Shown here piece after piece: positions 8,429 through 15,728 of a stretch of DNA of 15,728 nt. The notes under the pieces are model-generated. The model saw only the letters and a list, made by a program, of their open reading frames with translations. It searched no databases and was not told the origin of the DNA. Every line of letters begins with the position of its first letter. The stretch's first letter is position 1. The position numbers were made by a program, and so were the translations under genes. The stretch comes from Dongia_A sp964542425. Its GTDB lineage: Bacteria; Pseudomonadota; Alphaproteobacteria; Dongiales; Dongiaceae. The DNA is taken from positions 1 to 15,728 of the forward strand of contig CAZIUB010000073.1 in NCBI GenBank assembly GCA_964542425.1, written 5' to 3'.

Positions 8429-8460
8429 TTGGCCGCCGGCTAGACCGGCGGCCAATTTTA
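8429..8460 (+). terminator. Rho-independent terminator after the FecR gene
   Basis: A perfect 11-bp stem, TTGGCCGCCGG (8429-8439) with CCGGCGGCCAA (8445-8455), closes a 5-base loop and is followed by TTTTA. It lies between the convergent FecR and glutamate dehydrogenase genes. The opposite strand gives the same stem with a weaker T-tract (AAAATCATTT), so it may act in both directions. Confidence 0.85.
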
Positions 8461-8473
8461 CGTTGGGCCGTCA

Positions 8474-11400
8474 TCAGCCCATCAAGCTTCTGAGGGCGCG
8501 GTTGGCGACCGCAAGCATCGCCAGTTCGAGCTTGCCGATCTGGCGCAAATCGACAAGCAATTGCTCGGCACGGCCGAGATTGGCGCCCAATTGCGCGCGC
8601 CAGGCACCAATCGCAGCGCTCCCGGTGCTGGTCCCGGCGGAAAGAACCGCTCCCGTCAGATCGCGCTGATGGCCGTATAAATCCTCGATAATCGCGAACA
8701 CCGCCATCCGGTCCCAGTGGTTGTCCCCGATCAGCGACCGCGCTCCGGCCCGCAGCCAATCCAGGTGGAACTCCTCGCCGATCGCGTAATAGGTCCGGGC
8801 CGTGTCCGCGACCGGCAGCGCGCGTTCCTTGGCGATGCGCACGATGTCGAGCGCCGAGTTCATCATCAGGAACTGTCCGATCCGCATCGCCAGATCGCGC
8901 GGCACGCCCTTGCCCTCGAGATCGGCGGCATGCTCCTGGAGGTCGGTGCGGTCGGGTTCGGACAGCAATTCCGGCAACGCGGCCTCGAGCGCGATTAGTC
9001 CCGGCTGATAGGCCGCGATGTTGGCGGCGATGTTCAGCGGATGCGGGCCAATGCGCAGGAACCATTGCGTCGCCTGCTCGGCGAGGCGAACGGAAACGAC
9101 CAGCATATCGATCTGGGTCGCCGCCCTGACCTTGTTGTCCAATTCCTGGATGCCGGCCCAGGCCTTGCGCAGGCGCAGCGCGCCTCGCGCGATGGCATAG
9201 GCGCGCGCGATCGCCGAGACGCCCAGCCCGGTCCGCTCCCCCATCAGATGCAGGAAGGTGGCGCCCATGCGGTTGACCAGCGAATTGGTGACATCGGTGG
9301 CGATGATCTCGCGCCGCAACCGGTGGCCCGCGATCTGCTTGCGATAGGCCTGCTTCAGCGCCGCCGGGAAGTAATCGAGGAGGTCGTCCTCCAGCCAGGG
9401 GTCATCGGGCAGATCAGAGGGCAGCAGATCGTGGTAGAGCGCGTTCTTGGAATAGGCGAGCAACACCGCCAGTTCCGGCCGTGTCAACCCGACCCGGCGC
9501 GCCAGGCGCTGGCGCACGCTTTCATCGTCGGGCAAGAACTCGATGCCGCGATCGAGGCGATTGGCACGCTCCAACGCCCGCATGAACCGGTTCTGCTGGT
9601 CAAGCTGGCGATAGCCCAGATGCTCGGCCAATGAGATCGCCTGCGATTGCAGGTAGTTGTCGCGCAGCACCAGGGAAGCCACGTTGTCGGTCATGGTGGC
9701 GAGCAATCGATCGCGCTGCTTCATGGTCAGGTCGCCCTCGGCGACTACGCCGTTGAGCAGGATCTTGATGTTGACCTCGTGGTCCGAGGTGTCGACGCCG
9801 GCGGAATTGTCGAGCGCGTCGGTATTGATGCGGATGCCCTGGAACGCGGCCTCGATTCGGCCCCTTTGCGTGAAGCCAAGATTGGCGCCCTCGCCCACCA
9901 CCTTGCAGCGCAGCGAAGACGCCTTGATCCGAATCGAATCGTTCGATCGGTCGCCGACATCGGCATCGGTTTCATCGCTGGCCTTGACATAGGTGCCGAT
10001 GCCCCCCAGCCACAAGAGATCGACCTCCGCGCCCAGGAGTAGCCAAATGAGCTCGGCCGGCGTTACCGCCTGCTTCTCGATGCCGAAACGCCGGCGTGCT
10101 TCCGGCGAAAGCGCGATCGACTTGGCCTTGCGCTCGAAAACGCCACCGCCTTGCGAAATCAGCGTCGTGTCATAGTCGGCCCAGCTCGATCGCGGCAGTT
10201 CGAACAGGCGCCGACGCTCCTTGATGCTCGCGGCCGGATCGGGGTCCGGGTCGAGGAAAATGTGCTGGTGATTGAAAGCGGCGAGCAGGAACGTGCGCTC
10301 GGACAGCAGCATGCCATTGCCGAACACGTCGCCCGACATGTCGCCCACGCCCACACAGGTGAAGTCGGCGGTCTGGATGTCGGTGCCGGCCTCGCGGAAA
10401 TGGCGTTTCACGCATTCCCAGGCACCGCGCGCGGTGATCCCCATCTTCTTGTGATCGTATCCCGCCGACCCGCCGGAGGCGAACGCGTCGTCGAGCCAAA
10501 ACCCGTATTCGCGCGACACCGAGTTGGCGATGTCGGAGAACGTGGCCGTGCCCTTGTCGGCGGCTACCACCAGATAGGGATCGTCGCCGTCGAGGCGGCG
10601 CAGATCCGGGGGTGGAACCACCTTGCCGCCGGACAGATTGTCGGTGATATCGAGCAAGCCCCGCATCAGCATCTTGTAGCAATCCACGACCTCGGCCATG
10701 AGCGCCTCGCGATCGCCGCCCTGGGGCGGCCTCTTGACCACGAATCCGCCCTTCGATCCCACCGGCACGATGACCGCGTTCTTCACCATCTGCGCCTTCA
10801 TCAAGCCGAGAATCTCGGTGCGAAAGTCCTCGCGCCGGTCGGACCAGCGGATGCCGCCCCGCGCCACCTTGCCGCCGCGCAGATGGATCGCCTCGGCGCG
10901 CGGCGAATACACGAACACCTCGACCAGCGGTCGGGGCAGCGGCAATTCCTCGAGGCGCCGCGAATCGAGTTTGAAGGAAACATAATCCTTGGGCCCGCCA
11001 TCGGCGGCCTTCTGGAAAAAGTTGGTGCGCAGCGTCGATTGCACCGCATTCAGGTAGCGGCGCAGAATTCGGTCCTCGTCAAGGTTGACCACACCATCCA
11101 GGCGCTTCTTGATCTTGTGCTCGATCATGGCGATCTGTTCGTCGGGGTTTTTCGCCGCCGGATCGTGGATGGCGTGGAACAGCCTGACGATCAGGCGCGC
11201 GATCGTCGGGTTGGCGTTGAGGGTCGCCTCCATGTAGCTTTGGCTGAAGGCGATTGCCGCCTGGCGCAGATACTTGCAATAGGCCCTGAGCAGCGCGATG
11301 TCGCGCCAGCCGAGGCCAGCGGTGATCACCAGGCGGTTGAATCCGTCATCCTCCAGGTGTCCCGACCAGATGCGGCCATAGGCGTCGTGGAACTTGTCGC

Positions 11401-13282
11401 GAATGTTGGAAACCTCGACCTCGGCGCCATCGGCCGTCATCATGGTGAAGTCGTGGATCCACACCGGTTCGCCCTTGCCCTCGGGCTTGACCTCGAAGGG
11501 CATTTCGCTGATCACCTTCAGGCCGAAATTCTCCAGCGAGGGTAGCACGGTCGAAAGCGCCATCTTGTCCCGCGCCTGGTAGAGCTTCAGGCGCAACTCG
11601 CTGGGCGCGGATTCCACCGGCCGATAGAGGTTGATGCCAGGAAAACTACTTCGCGAAACCTCGATCACCCGGTCGATGTCGTGGACCGCGGCGAAGGCGT
11701 TGAAATGCTCCTCGTAACCGGCTGGAAACGCATTGCGGAACCGGCGCAACAGCTCGGCGCCGGCGGCCTCGCCCTTGGCCTCCGCCAACGCGTCGCCAAG
11801 CCGGTCCTGCCAAGACCTGGCGGCGTCCACCAGCTGCGCCTCCAATTCGGCGATGTCGACCGGGGGCACTTGGCCAGGAGTGGTGGCGACGATGAAATGC
11901 AATCGGGCTAGCGCGCCTTCGCCCAGATGGACATAGAAGGCCGACAACCGGCCGGCATAGGCCCGGGCGACGATCGCCTGCATGCGCAGGCGCAATTCGG
12001 TGCTGAGCGCGTCGCGAGGCAGGAACACCAGACAAGAAACGAATCGCTCGTAGCGGTCGTGCCGGGCGAACAGAGCGATGCGCTGGCGCTCCTGTAAATG
12101 CAGGATGCCCACGGCGGTATCCAGAACCTCGTCCTCGCTGGCCTGGAACAATTCGTCGCGCGGAAAGGTCTCCAGGATATTGGTCAGGGATTTTCCGTCG
12201 TGACTGGCGGGGTCGAAACCGGCGCGCGCGATGACGTTCTGGACCTTGCGCTGGAGCAGCGGAATCTCGCGCGGGCTGCGGTTGTACGCCATGGAAGTGA
12301 ACAGGCCCACGAACAAGCGTTCGCCGCCGACAGTGCCAGCAGAGTCGAAGAGCTTGACCCCGATCGTGTCCATGTGCACGTCGCGATGCACGGTCGATCG
12401 CATGTTGGCCTTGGCCACCAGCAGCAGATTGGGCTGGCGGATCGCCGCGCGCAGATCGGACGGCACGCTCTCCTGGCCCTTGAGGCCGCCGAACACCCGC
12501 AGCGATGGGTCGCGAAGAAGGCCAAGGGACCGGTCCGCGACGATCTGGTAGGTGGCACTTTCCGCATCACCCATCAGCGTGTATTCGCGGCAGCCAAGGA
12601 AGGTAAAATTGTCGTCGGCCAGCCATTTCAGGAAACGCAGATCTTCGCTCGCCTGTTCCTCCGGCGCCGGCAGCTTCCGCGATTCCACTTCGGCGATGGT
12701 TTCGGTCAAGCGTTGGCGCATGGCGGACCAGTCGCCAACCGCCACGCTCACGTCGCCCAGCACCTTTTCCAGTCGCTCGGCCATCGCCCGATGGCGCTCC
12801 TGGCCAGCGATCTGGGTTACCCTGATCTGCATGATCGATTCGGCGGGCGCTCCGGCGCGCCCCAGACCGGTCAATTGGCCCTTGGCGCCACGCTGGACAC
12901 GCATGATCGGGTGCACCACCAGGCGAACGCCAACCTCCTGGCGATTCAATTCGGCGGTCACCGAATCGACCAGGAAGGACATGTCGTCGTTGACGATTTC
13001 GATGATTGTGCCCTGGCTGCGCCAGCCATGCTCGTCCTGCCTGGGATTGAAGACCCGGACCTTCGCCACGCCGGCCTGGCGCTTGCCGGCGAAGCGCCAC
13101 AACGACAGCGCCGCCGAACACAAATCCTCCGGTGTTTCCTCGGATACGTCGCTCAACGGCACATTGGCGTAGAACTGCCGGGTAAAGGATTCCACGCTTG
13201 CCGCGTTGCTTTTTTCGATGCGCTCGCTCGCGTGCCGAACTACCTCGTCGATCAATTGCTGCTTCTGCTTGTCGGATTTCAT
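8474..13282 (-). CDS. gdhB: NAD-specific glutamate dehydrogenase, large (about 180 kDa) type
   Basis: A 1602-aa catabolic NAD-dependent glutamate dehydrogenase (L-glutamate to 2-oxoglutarate and ammonia), cytoplasmic. Its length matches the large bacterial class of about 1600 residues. The N-terminal half (about 1-700) is the regulatory region with ACT-like segments. The catalytic core (about 750-1200) shows VPVGSKGGFVVKRP (about 838-850, the substrate lysine region) and the Rossmann-type CVGVGDMSGDVFGNGML (about 970-988). HQHIFLDPDPD and VVGEGANLGFTQRGRIEAA (about 1125-1143) follow, and the C-terminal helical domain runs to the end. The frame is uninterrupted. The ATG at 13282 has GGA six bases upstream; no strong alternative start was seen. 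The gene lies downstream of nhaA on the same strand with a 247-base gap, so it is probably transcribed from its own promoter. The symbol follows common usage for this class. Confidence 0.96.
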   Translation of the reverse strand: MKSDKQKQQLIDEVVRHASERIEKSNAASVESFTRQFYANVPLSDVSEETPEDLCSAALSLWRFAGKRQAGVAKVRVFNPRQDEHGWRSQGTIIEIVNDDMSFLVDSVTAELNRQEVGVRLVVHPIMRVQRGAKGQLTGLGRAGAPAESIMQIRVTQIAGQERHRAMAERLEKVLGDVSVAVGDWSAMRQRLTETIAEVESRKLPAPEEQASEDLRFLKWLADDNFTFLGCREYTLMGDAESATYQIVADRSLGLLRDPSLRVFGGLKGQESVPSDLRAAIRQPNLLLVAKANMRSTVHRDVHMDTIGVKLFDSAGTVGGERLFVGLFTSMAYNRSPREIPLLQRKVQNVIARAGFDPASHDGKSLTNILETFPRDELFQASEDEVLDTAVGILHLQERQRIALFARHDRYERFVSCLVFLPRDALSTELRLRMQAIVARAYAGRLSAFYVHLGEGALARLHFIVATTPGQVPPVDIAELEAQLVDAARSWQDRLGDALAEAKGEAAGAELLRRFRNAFPAGYEEHFNAFAAVHDIDRVIEVSRSSFPGINLYRPVESAPSELRLKLYQARDKMALSTVLPSLENFGLKVISEMPFEVKPEGKGEPVWIHDFTMMTADGAEVEVSNIRDKFHDAYGRIWSGHLEDDGFNRLVITAGLGWRDIALLRAYCKYLRQAAIAFSQSYMEATLNANPTIARLIVRLFHAIHDPAAKNPDEQIAMIEHKIKKRLDGVVNLDEDRILRRYLNAVQSTLRTNFFQKAADGGPKDYVSFKLDSRRLEELPLPRPLVEVFVYSPRAEAIHLRGGKVARGGIRWSDRREDFRTEILGLMKAQMVKNAVIVPVGSKGGFVVKRPPQGGDREALMAEVVDCYKMLMRGLLDITDNLSGGKVVPPPDLRRLDGDDPYLVVAADKGTATFSDIANSVSREYGFWLDDAFASGGSAGYDHKKMGITARGAWECVKRHFREAGTDIQTADFTCVGVGDMSGDVFGNGMLLSERTFLLAAFNHQHIFLDPDPDPAASIKERRRLFELPRSSWADYDTTLISQGGGVFERKAKSIALSPEARRRFGIEKQAVTPAELIWLLLGAEVDLLWLGGIGTYVKASDETDADVGDRSNDSIRIKASSLRCKVVGEGANLGFTQRGRIEAAFQGIRINTDALDNSAGVDTSDHEVNIKILLNGVVAEGDLTMKQRDRLLATMTDNVASLVLRDNYLQSQAISLAEHLGYRQLDQQNRFMRALERANRLDRGIEFLPDDESVRQRLARRVGLTRPELAVLLAYSKNALYHDLLPSDLPDDPWLEDDLLDYFPAALKQAYRKQIAGHRLRREIIATDVTNSLVNRMGATFLHLMGERTGLGVSAIARAYAIARGALRLRKAWAGIQELDNKVRAATQIDMLVVSVRLAEQATQWFLRIGPHPLNIAANIAAYQPGLIALEAALPELLSEPDRTDLQEHAADLEGKGVPRDLAMRIGQFLMMNSALDIVRIAKERALPVADTARTYYAIGEEFHLDWLRAGARSLIGDNHWDRMAVFAIIEDLYGHQRDLTGAVLSAGTSTGSAAIGAWRAQLGANLGRAEQLLVDLRQIGKLELAMLAVANRALRSLMG

Positions 13283-13336
13283 GATCGGTCCGATCCGGAA
13301 TCGAGGTTGCGGCCCTGGGCCTCGGTCGGCGCGCTA

Positions 13337-13400
13337 GTACCCGCCGTCGCACAAAGGCTATTCAAGCCAAATGACCCCGTCGGTTCACGCCGGCGGGTAC
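13337..13400. repeat. inverted repeat, 10-bp arms
   Basis: GTACCCGCCG (13337-13346) and CGGCGGGTAC (13391-13400) are perfect reverse complements, 44 bases apart, within 120 bases of the gdhB start. They could form a hairpin in the gdhB leader RNA. Confidence 0.6.
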
Positions 13401-13419
13401 CGCCATACTGGTAACTTGC

Positions 13420-13477
13420 GCCAACTTTCGCGGCAGCATGGGAGAATTTCATGGATCACGCATTTTCGAAAGTTGGC
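13420..13477. repeat. inverted repeat, 11-bp arms
   Basis: GCCAACTTTCG (13420-13430) and CGAAAGTTGGC (13467-13477) are perfect reverse complements, 36 bases apart. No T-tract follows on either side, so it is not a standard terminator. A two-site operator or a leader-RNA stem are options. Confidence 0.6.
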
Positions 13478-13529
13478 ACCGAGCCACCAGCATCCAGAAT
13501 CGGACCTTATCGCAGGGTGCCGGCCGTGG

Positions 13530-14762
13530 CTAGATCACGCGGCCCGGGTGCTCGGGGACCGGGCGCTTCGATGTTCCGGGCGACCCCCCGATTGGGCCGC
13601 TTGTTCCGGTTGCCGTAACCAAGATCAGCAATCCGAGGGCGGCGGAGAGCAGGCTGGCCACGATCACGCCAAGACGGACCAGCGCCAGGTTCTGGGATTG
13701 GCCGAAGGCGAGCGATCCGATGAACAGGCTCATCGTAAAACCGATGCCGGTCAGTGCGACGACGCCATACATTTGCAACCAAGTAACGCCGGCGGGCAGG
13801 CGGCCCAGACCAAGGGCGCGCAAGATCCACAGCGCGGCCATGACACCCGCCTGCTTGCCGGCGAATAGTCCTAGGATTACACCCAACGTGACCGGGTGGG
13901 CCAGTTGCTTGACACCGATCTCGGCCAGCGACAGGCCGGAATTGGCGAAGGCGAAGAGCGGCATGATGCCAAACGATACCCAAGCATGCAGATTGCTTTC
14001 GCACTCGCGCAGCAGCGATGGCGCTTCCTCCCTCTTTGGCCGCAACGGAATGGTCAACGCCACCAGCGTCCCGGCGAGCGTCGCGTGCACACCGGATTTG
14101 AGCACGCAAGTCCAGATGAAGATTCCGACAATGACATAGGCGGCAAGCCTACCCACGCCCAGCCGATTGAAGGCCACGAGAACAACCAGTCCCCCTCCAG
14201 CCAACGCCAGCGACAAGGGCGCCAGATCGGCGGTATAGAACAGCGCAATAACGATGATGGCGCCGAGATCGTCCAGAATGGCTAGCGCCAGCAGGAACAC
14301 CTTGAGGGCGGTCGGTACCCGCGGCCCGAGGAGCGAAAGAACGCCGAGTGCAAAGGCGATGTCGGTCGCCATGGGAATCGCCCAGCCGGAAAGGTTCTCG
14401 GCGTCGCCGAGGTTGAACAGAACATAGATGATCGCCGGGCCGAGCATGCCGCCCAGCGCGGCGACGGCAGGTAGTGCCGCCTGGGAGACCGTGCTAAGCT
14501 CTCCTTCCAGGACCTCGCGCTTGATTTCCAGCCCGATCAGGAAAAAGAAGACGGCCATCAGCCCGTCATTCACCCAAAGCAGCAGCGGCTTCTGCAAGCC
14601 GATCGGACCCGCCTGAACGCCGATCGGCATGGCGAGCAAGCCCTCGTAGAGATCGGAGGCCGGAGAATTGACGACCGTCATCGCCAGAAGTGCCGCCGCC
14701 AGCAACAGCACGCCGCCGCTCGATTCCCGACGCAGGAATTCCCGGATGGCACTGATCGGCAT
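13530..14762 (-). CDS. nhaA: Na+/H+ antiporter NhaA
   Basis: A 410-aa inner-membrane Na+/H+ antiporter that expels sodium in exchange for protons and supports pH and salt homeostasis. The hydrophobic profile fits the twelve-helix NhaA fold. Key residues are present: DGLMAVFFFLIGLEIKRE (66-83), Asp134 in MATDIAFALG (131-140), and the ion-binding pair Asp164-Asp165 in AILDDLGAI, equivalent to Asp133, Asp163 and Asp164 of the E. coli protein. The start at 14762 is preferred because GGAG lies six bases upstream; an ATG six codons earlier (14780) lacks a ribosome-binding site. The C-terminal tail is slightly longer than usual and Pro/Gly-rich. A sigma70-like promoter at 14994-15022 and a small ORF precede it. 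Confidence 0.95.
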   Translation of the reverse strand: MPISAIREFLRRESSGGVLLLAAALLAMTVVNSPASDLYEGLLAMPIGVQAGPIGLQKPLLLWVNDGLMAVFFFLIGLEIKREVLEGELSTVSQAALPAVAALGGMLGPAIIYVLFNLGDAENLSGWAIPMATDIAFALGVLSLLGPRVPTALKVFLLALAILDDLGAIIVIALFYTADLAPLSLALAGGGLVVLVAFNRLGVGRLAAYVIVGIFIWTCVLKSGVHATLAGTLVALTIPLRPKREEAPSLLRECESNLHAWVSFGIMPLFAFANSGLSLAEIGVKQLAHPVTLGVILGLFAGKQAGVMAALWILRALGLGRLPAGVTWLQMYGVVALTGIGFTMSLFIGSLAFGQSQNLALVRLGVIVASLLSAALGLLILVTATGTSGPIGGSPGTSKRPVPEHPGRVI

Positions 14763-14865
14763 CGGCTGCTCCGTTTCCATCGTCGCGTGGGAAAGGGACT
14801 ACCGAGCCTGAAGGTAAAACGAAAGCCCTGGTTTTCCTTGCGCCAGACCCAATCGAAGACCCGGC

Positions 14866-14961
14866 CTAGCCCCCAATCAGGGAAGGTGAAAGCGCCAGCA
14901 GCATCATCATGGCCCCGAAAATCGCGCCTTCGACGGCTTGTTTCAAGATATCTCCAAACAT
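14866..14961 (-). CDS. candidate small membrane protein or leader ORF upstream of nhaA
   Basis: A 31-codon ORF beginning MFGDILKQAVEGAIF and continuing as a hydrophobic stretch rich in Met, Leu and Ala (residues 13-31), a plausible single membrane helix. Its ATG is about 26 bases after the predicted nhaA transcription start, with GGGGG five bases upstream, so it would be the first ORF of the nhaA transcript. The stop (TAG) follows a run of five G. A one-base addition there would open a coding-like continuation (LGRVFDWVWRKENQGFRF), so it may be the front part of a frameshifted longer protein. I do not recognise a family. It may also be only a leader peptide or chance. Confidence 0.4.
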   Translation of the reverse strand: MFGDILKQAVEGAIFGAMMMLLALSPSLIGG

Positions 14962-14993
14962 CCAGACCCCCGCGATAAACGCTGATTGAACCC

Positions 14994-15022
14994 ATTATGT
15001 TCTATTTACGTTCCAATATCAA
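14994..15022 (-). promoter_or_regulatory. sigma70-type promoter for nhaA (and upstream small ORF)
   Basis: Minus-strand TTGATA (15017-15022), a 17-base spacer and CATAAT (14994-14999): five of six matches in each box. It lies just downstream of the hspQ terminator, so it starts a separate transcription unit. The leader to the nhaA ATG would be about 225 bases, long enough to hold the 31-codon ORF. Confidence 0.7.
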
Positions 15023-15028
15023 GTCCGG

Positions 15029-15061
15029 AAAAGGCGACCCGCCAATCGGGGCTTGATCGCC
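15029..15061 (-). terminator. Rho-independent terminator of hspQ
   Basis: On the minus strand, GGCGA (15061-15057) pairs with TCGCC (15037-15033), and an inner CCCG/CGGG stem stacks inside (15050-15047 with 15041-15038), leaving an unpaired TCAAGC bulge. TTTT follows directly. It lies about 40 bases after the hspQ stop and before the nhaA promoter. Confidence 0.65.
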
Positions 15062-15101
15062 TGGTTTCTAGTTAAGGGCAATGCGGAGCGGCTGTTCGGT
15101 A

Positions 15102-15434
15102 TCAGTGGGCACGATTGAATCGGGGCCGATAGGCGCCATCGACCGGGCCATCGAAAATCTCGCACACCATCGGATGGCGGCAGGGCTTCCCGCTTTCGTC
15201 GGGCAGCAGGTTCTGTTCCGAAACATAGGCGACATAGGTGGTTTCGCCGTTTTCAGCGAATAAATGGTAGAAGGGTTGGTTCTTGTGCGGACGAATTTCC
15301 GGCGGCACCGATTGCAGCCATTCCTCGGAATTGTTGAACACCGGGTCGACGTCAAACACCACGCCGCGAAATGGATAGACGCGATGCTTGACCACATCGC
15401 CGATTCCGAATCGGGCTGTCCGCGGCTTGTCCAC
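15102..15434 (-). CDS. hspQ: heat shock protein HspQ (YccV-like, hemimethylated-DNA-binding domain)
   Basis: A 110-aa cytoplasmic protein. In enterobacteria HspQ binds DnaA and hemimethylated DNA and enhances Lon proteolysis. The family core is complete: ARFGIGDVVKHRVYPFRGVV (7-26), FDVDPVFNNSEEW, RPHKNQPFYHLFAENGE and YVAYVSEQNLLPD, then HPMVCEIFDG. A GTG start at 15434 is chosen because GGGA lies six bases upstream and it gives the usual length of about 105-110 residues. An ATG at 15500 would add 22 basic residues unlike the family and lacks a clear ribosome-binding site. It is monocistronic on the minus strand, with its own terminator, and divergent from the gene starting at 15722. No heat-shock promoter was found with confidence. 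Confidence 0.92.
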   Translation of the reverse strand: MDKPRTARFGIGDVVKHRVYPFRGVVFDVDPVFNNSEEWLQSVPPEIRPHKNQPFYHLFAENGETTYVAYVSEQNLLPDESGKPCRHPMVCEIFDGPVDGAYRPRFNRAH

Positions 15435-15554
15435 TGAAATTCCCGAACTCCGTTTCTTCGTAAGGCGCGCCCAAGATGTTCGCGCCCCACCCGGTTCCAT
15501 CTGGTCGGATCATGCTTGTCTTATGACTTCCTTGGCCCGTTCGAGCAAAATGGG

Positions 15555-15590
15555 CCGCTGTCGGTGAGCTCGCGAGCTCACCGACAGCGG
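15555..15590. repeat. perfect 36-bp palindrome
   Basis: CCGCTGTCGGTGAGCTCG (15555-15572) is followed with no spacer by its exact reverse complement (15573-15590). It lies between the divergent hspQ and the + strand gene at 15722. No T-tract follows on the + strand; on the minus strand CCCATTTTG follows. It may be an operator, a cruciform-forming site, or the terminator of an unseen minus-strand RNA. Confidence 0.9.
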
Positions 15591-15652
15591 GAGGGGACGG
15601 GTCGGGAACATGCTGGCTGTTACGAGCCGAGCTAGAGTGTGACCACCCCTCT

Positions 15653-15721
15653 CTTTTCCTGGAGGCCTGAACGGATACCCGGGCGGCACGGCCCGGATGA
15701 CAAGCAAAGGACCTGGAAAAG
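15653..15721 (+). promoter_or_regulatory. structured 5' leader predicted to sequester a ribosome-binding site
   Basis: CTTTTCC-T-GG (15653-15662) is complementary to CC-T-GGAAAAG (15712-15721), nine pairs around one T-T mismatch. The second arm contains the purine-rich ribosome-binding region and ends directly before an ATG at 15722. A second hairpin, CCGGGC (15679-15684) with GCCCGG (15691-15696), sits inside. The arrangement resembles a translation-controlling riboswitch or leader. I cannot assign it to a known class; alphaproteobacterial leaders such as serC or SAM-II should be tested. Confidence 0.45.
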
Positions 15722-15728
15722 ATGACTG
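15722..15728 (+). CDS. start of a gene running off the right edge (product unknown)
   Basis: ATGACTG at the window end, directly preceded by CCTGGAAAAG, could be the start of a + strand gene (Met-Thr-). Only two full codons are visible, so nothing can be said about the product. Support comes from the structured leader just upstream. Confidence 0.3.

Larger units (their letters stand above)
13283..13529. other. nhaA-gdhB intergenic region with two inverted-repeat pairs
   Basis: 247 bases downstream of nhaA and upstream of gdhB, both on the minus strand. It contains two perfect inverted-repeat pairs, annotated separately. I see no good promoter match and no coding signal. It probably holds the gdhB promoter and leader. 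Confidence 0.5.

Noticed and set aside
7454..8455. 333-aa and 212-aa minus-strand frames opposite the FecR gene
   Set aside because: They translate the DPP repeat into Gly/Ile/Arg or Gly/Ser runs and lack any family signal; the + frame has a signal peptide and a FecR domain.
10151..11545. 464-aa + strand open frame opposite gdhB
   Set aside because: It is antisense to the conserved catalytic region of glutamate dehydrogenase; its Ala/Arg/His-rich composition is a GC-rich shadow of the real frame.
12098..13414. 438-aa + strand open frame opposite the gdhB N-terminus
   Set aside because: Antisense shadow; no recognisable protein motif, and the opposite frame is clearly coding.
14678..14995. 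105-aa minus-strand frame upstream of and overlapping nhaA
   Set aside because: Its ATG lies inside the -10 box of the predicted nhaA promoter, and its end overlaps nhaA by 85 bases; only its middle looks coding-like, which is discussed as a possible frameshift.
15510..15707. 65-aa minus-strand frame across the palindrome
   Set aside because: It is interrupted by a perfect 36-bp palindrome and by leader structure, with no ribosome-binding site and no family.

Overview
The window is a stretch of bacterial chromosome, mostly GC-rich and tightly packed. The gene set fits an alphaproteobacterium, probably Rhodospirillales-like: a ~1600-residue NAD-specific glutamate dehydrogenase, HspQ, NhaA, and a CHASE2-adenylate cyclase divergent from a FecR-domain protein with an Asp/Pro repeat. 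The lineage is inferred from gene content and composition only; there is no rRNA or other marker gene.

Layout, left to right. (1) 2-1303 (+): the C-terminal two thirds of acetyl-CoA synthetase. (2) 1334-4709 (-): a compact four-gene operon, visibly less GC-rich than its surroundings and preceded by an AT-rich leader (about 4780-4850). It encodes a small DUF4258-like protein, a 519-aa protein I do not recognise, a LEM-3-like GIY-YIG nuclease and a protein with uracil-DNA-glycosylase-like motifs. It looks like an inserted accessory cassette and is the best candidate for an undescribed system. (3) 4998-8395: a CHASE2/class III adenylate cyclase (-) divergent from a secreted FecR-domain protein (+). 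A CRP-like palindrome lies in the shared upstream region and a strong hairpin terminator follows the FecR gene. (4) 8474-13282 (-): giant NAD-glutamate dehydrogenase. (5) 13530-14762 (-): NhaA Na+/H+ antiporter, with a good sigma70-type promoter and a 31-codon hydrophobic small ORF in its leader. (6) 15102-15434 (-): HspQ, with its own terminator. (7) 15435-15728: a divergent intergenic region holding a perfect 36-bp palindrome. It ends in a structured leader that can pair with the Shine-Dalgarno region of a + strand gene starting at 15722 and running off the window.

How the genes relate: acs and the glutamate dehydrogenase are central carbon/nitrogen enzymes, and NhaA and HspQ are stress and homeostasis genes. 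The cyclase/FecR pair looks like an envelope-sensing cAMP module that may be wired to a CRP-family regulator. The four-gene cassette has at least two predicted DNA-acting proteins and no metabolic link to its neighbours, which suggests DNA repair or anti-mobile-element defence; this is inference.
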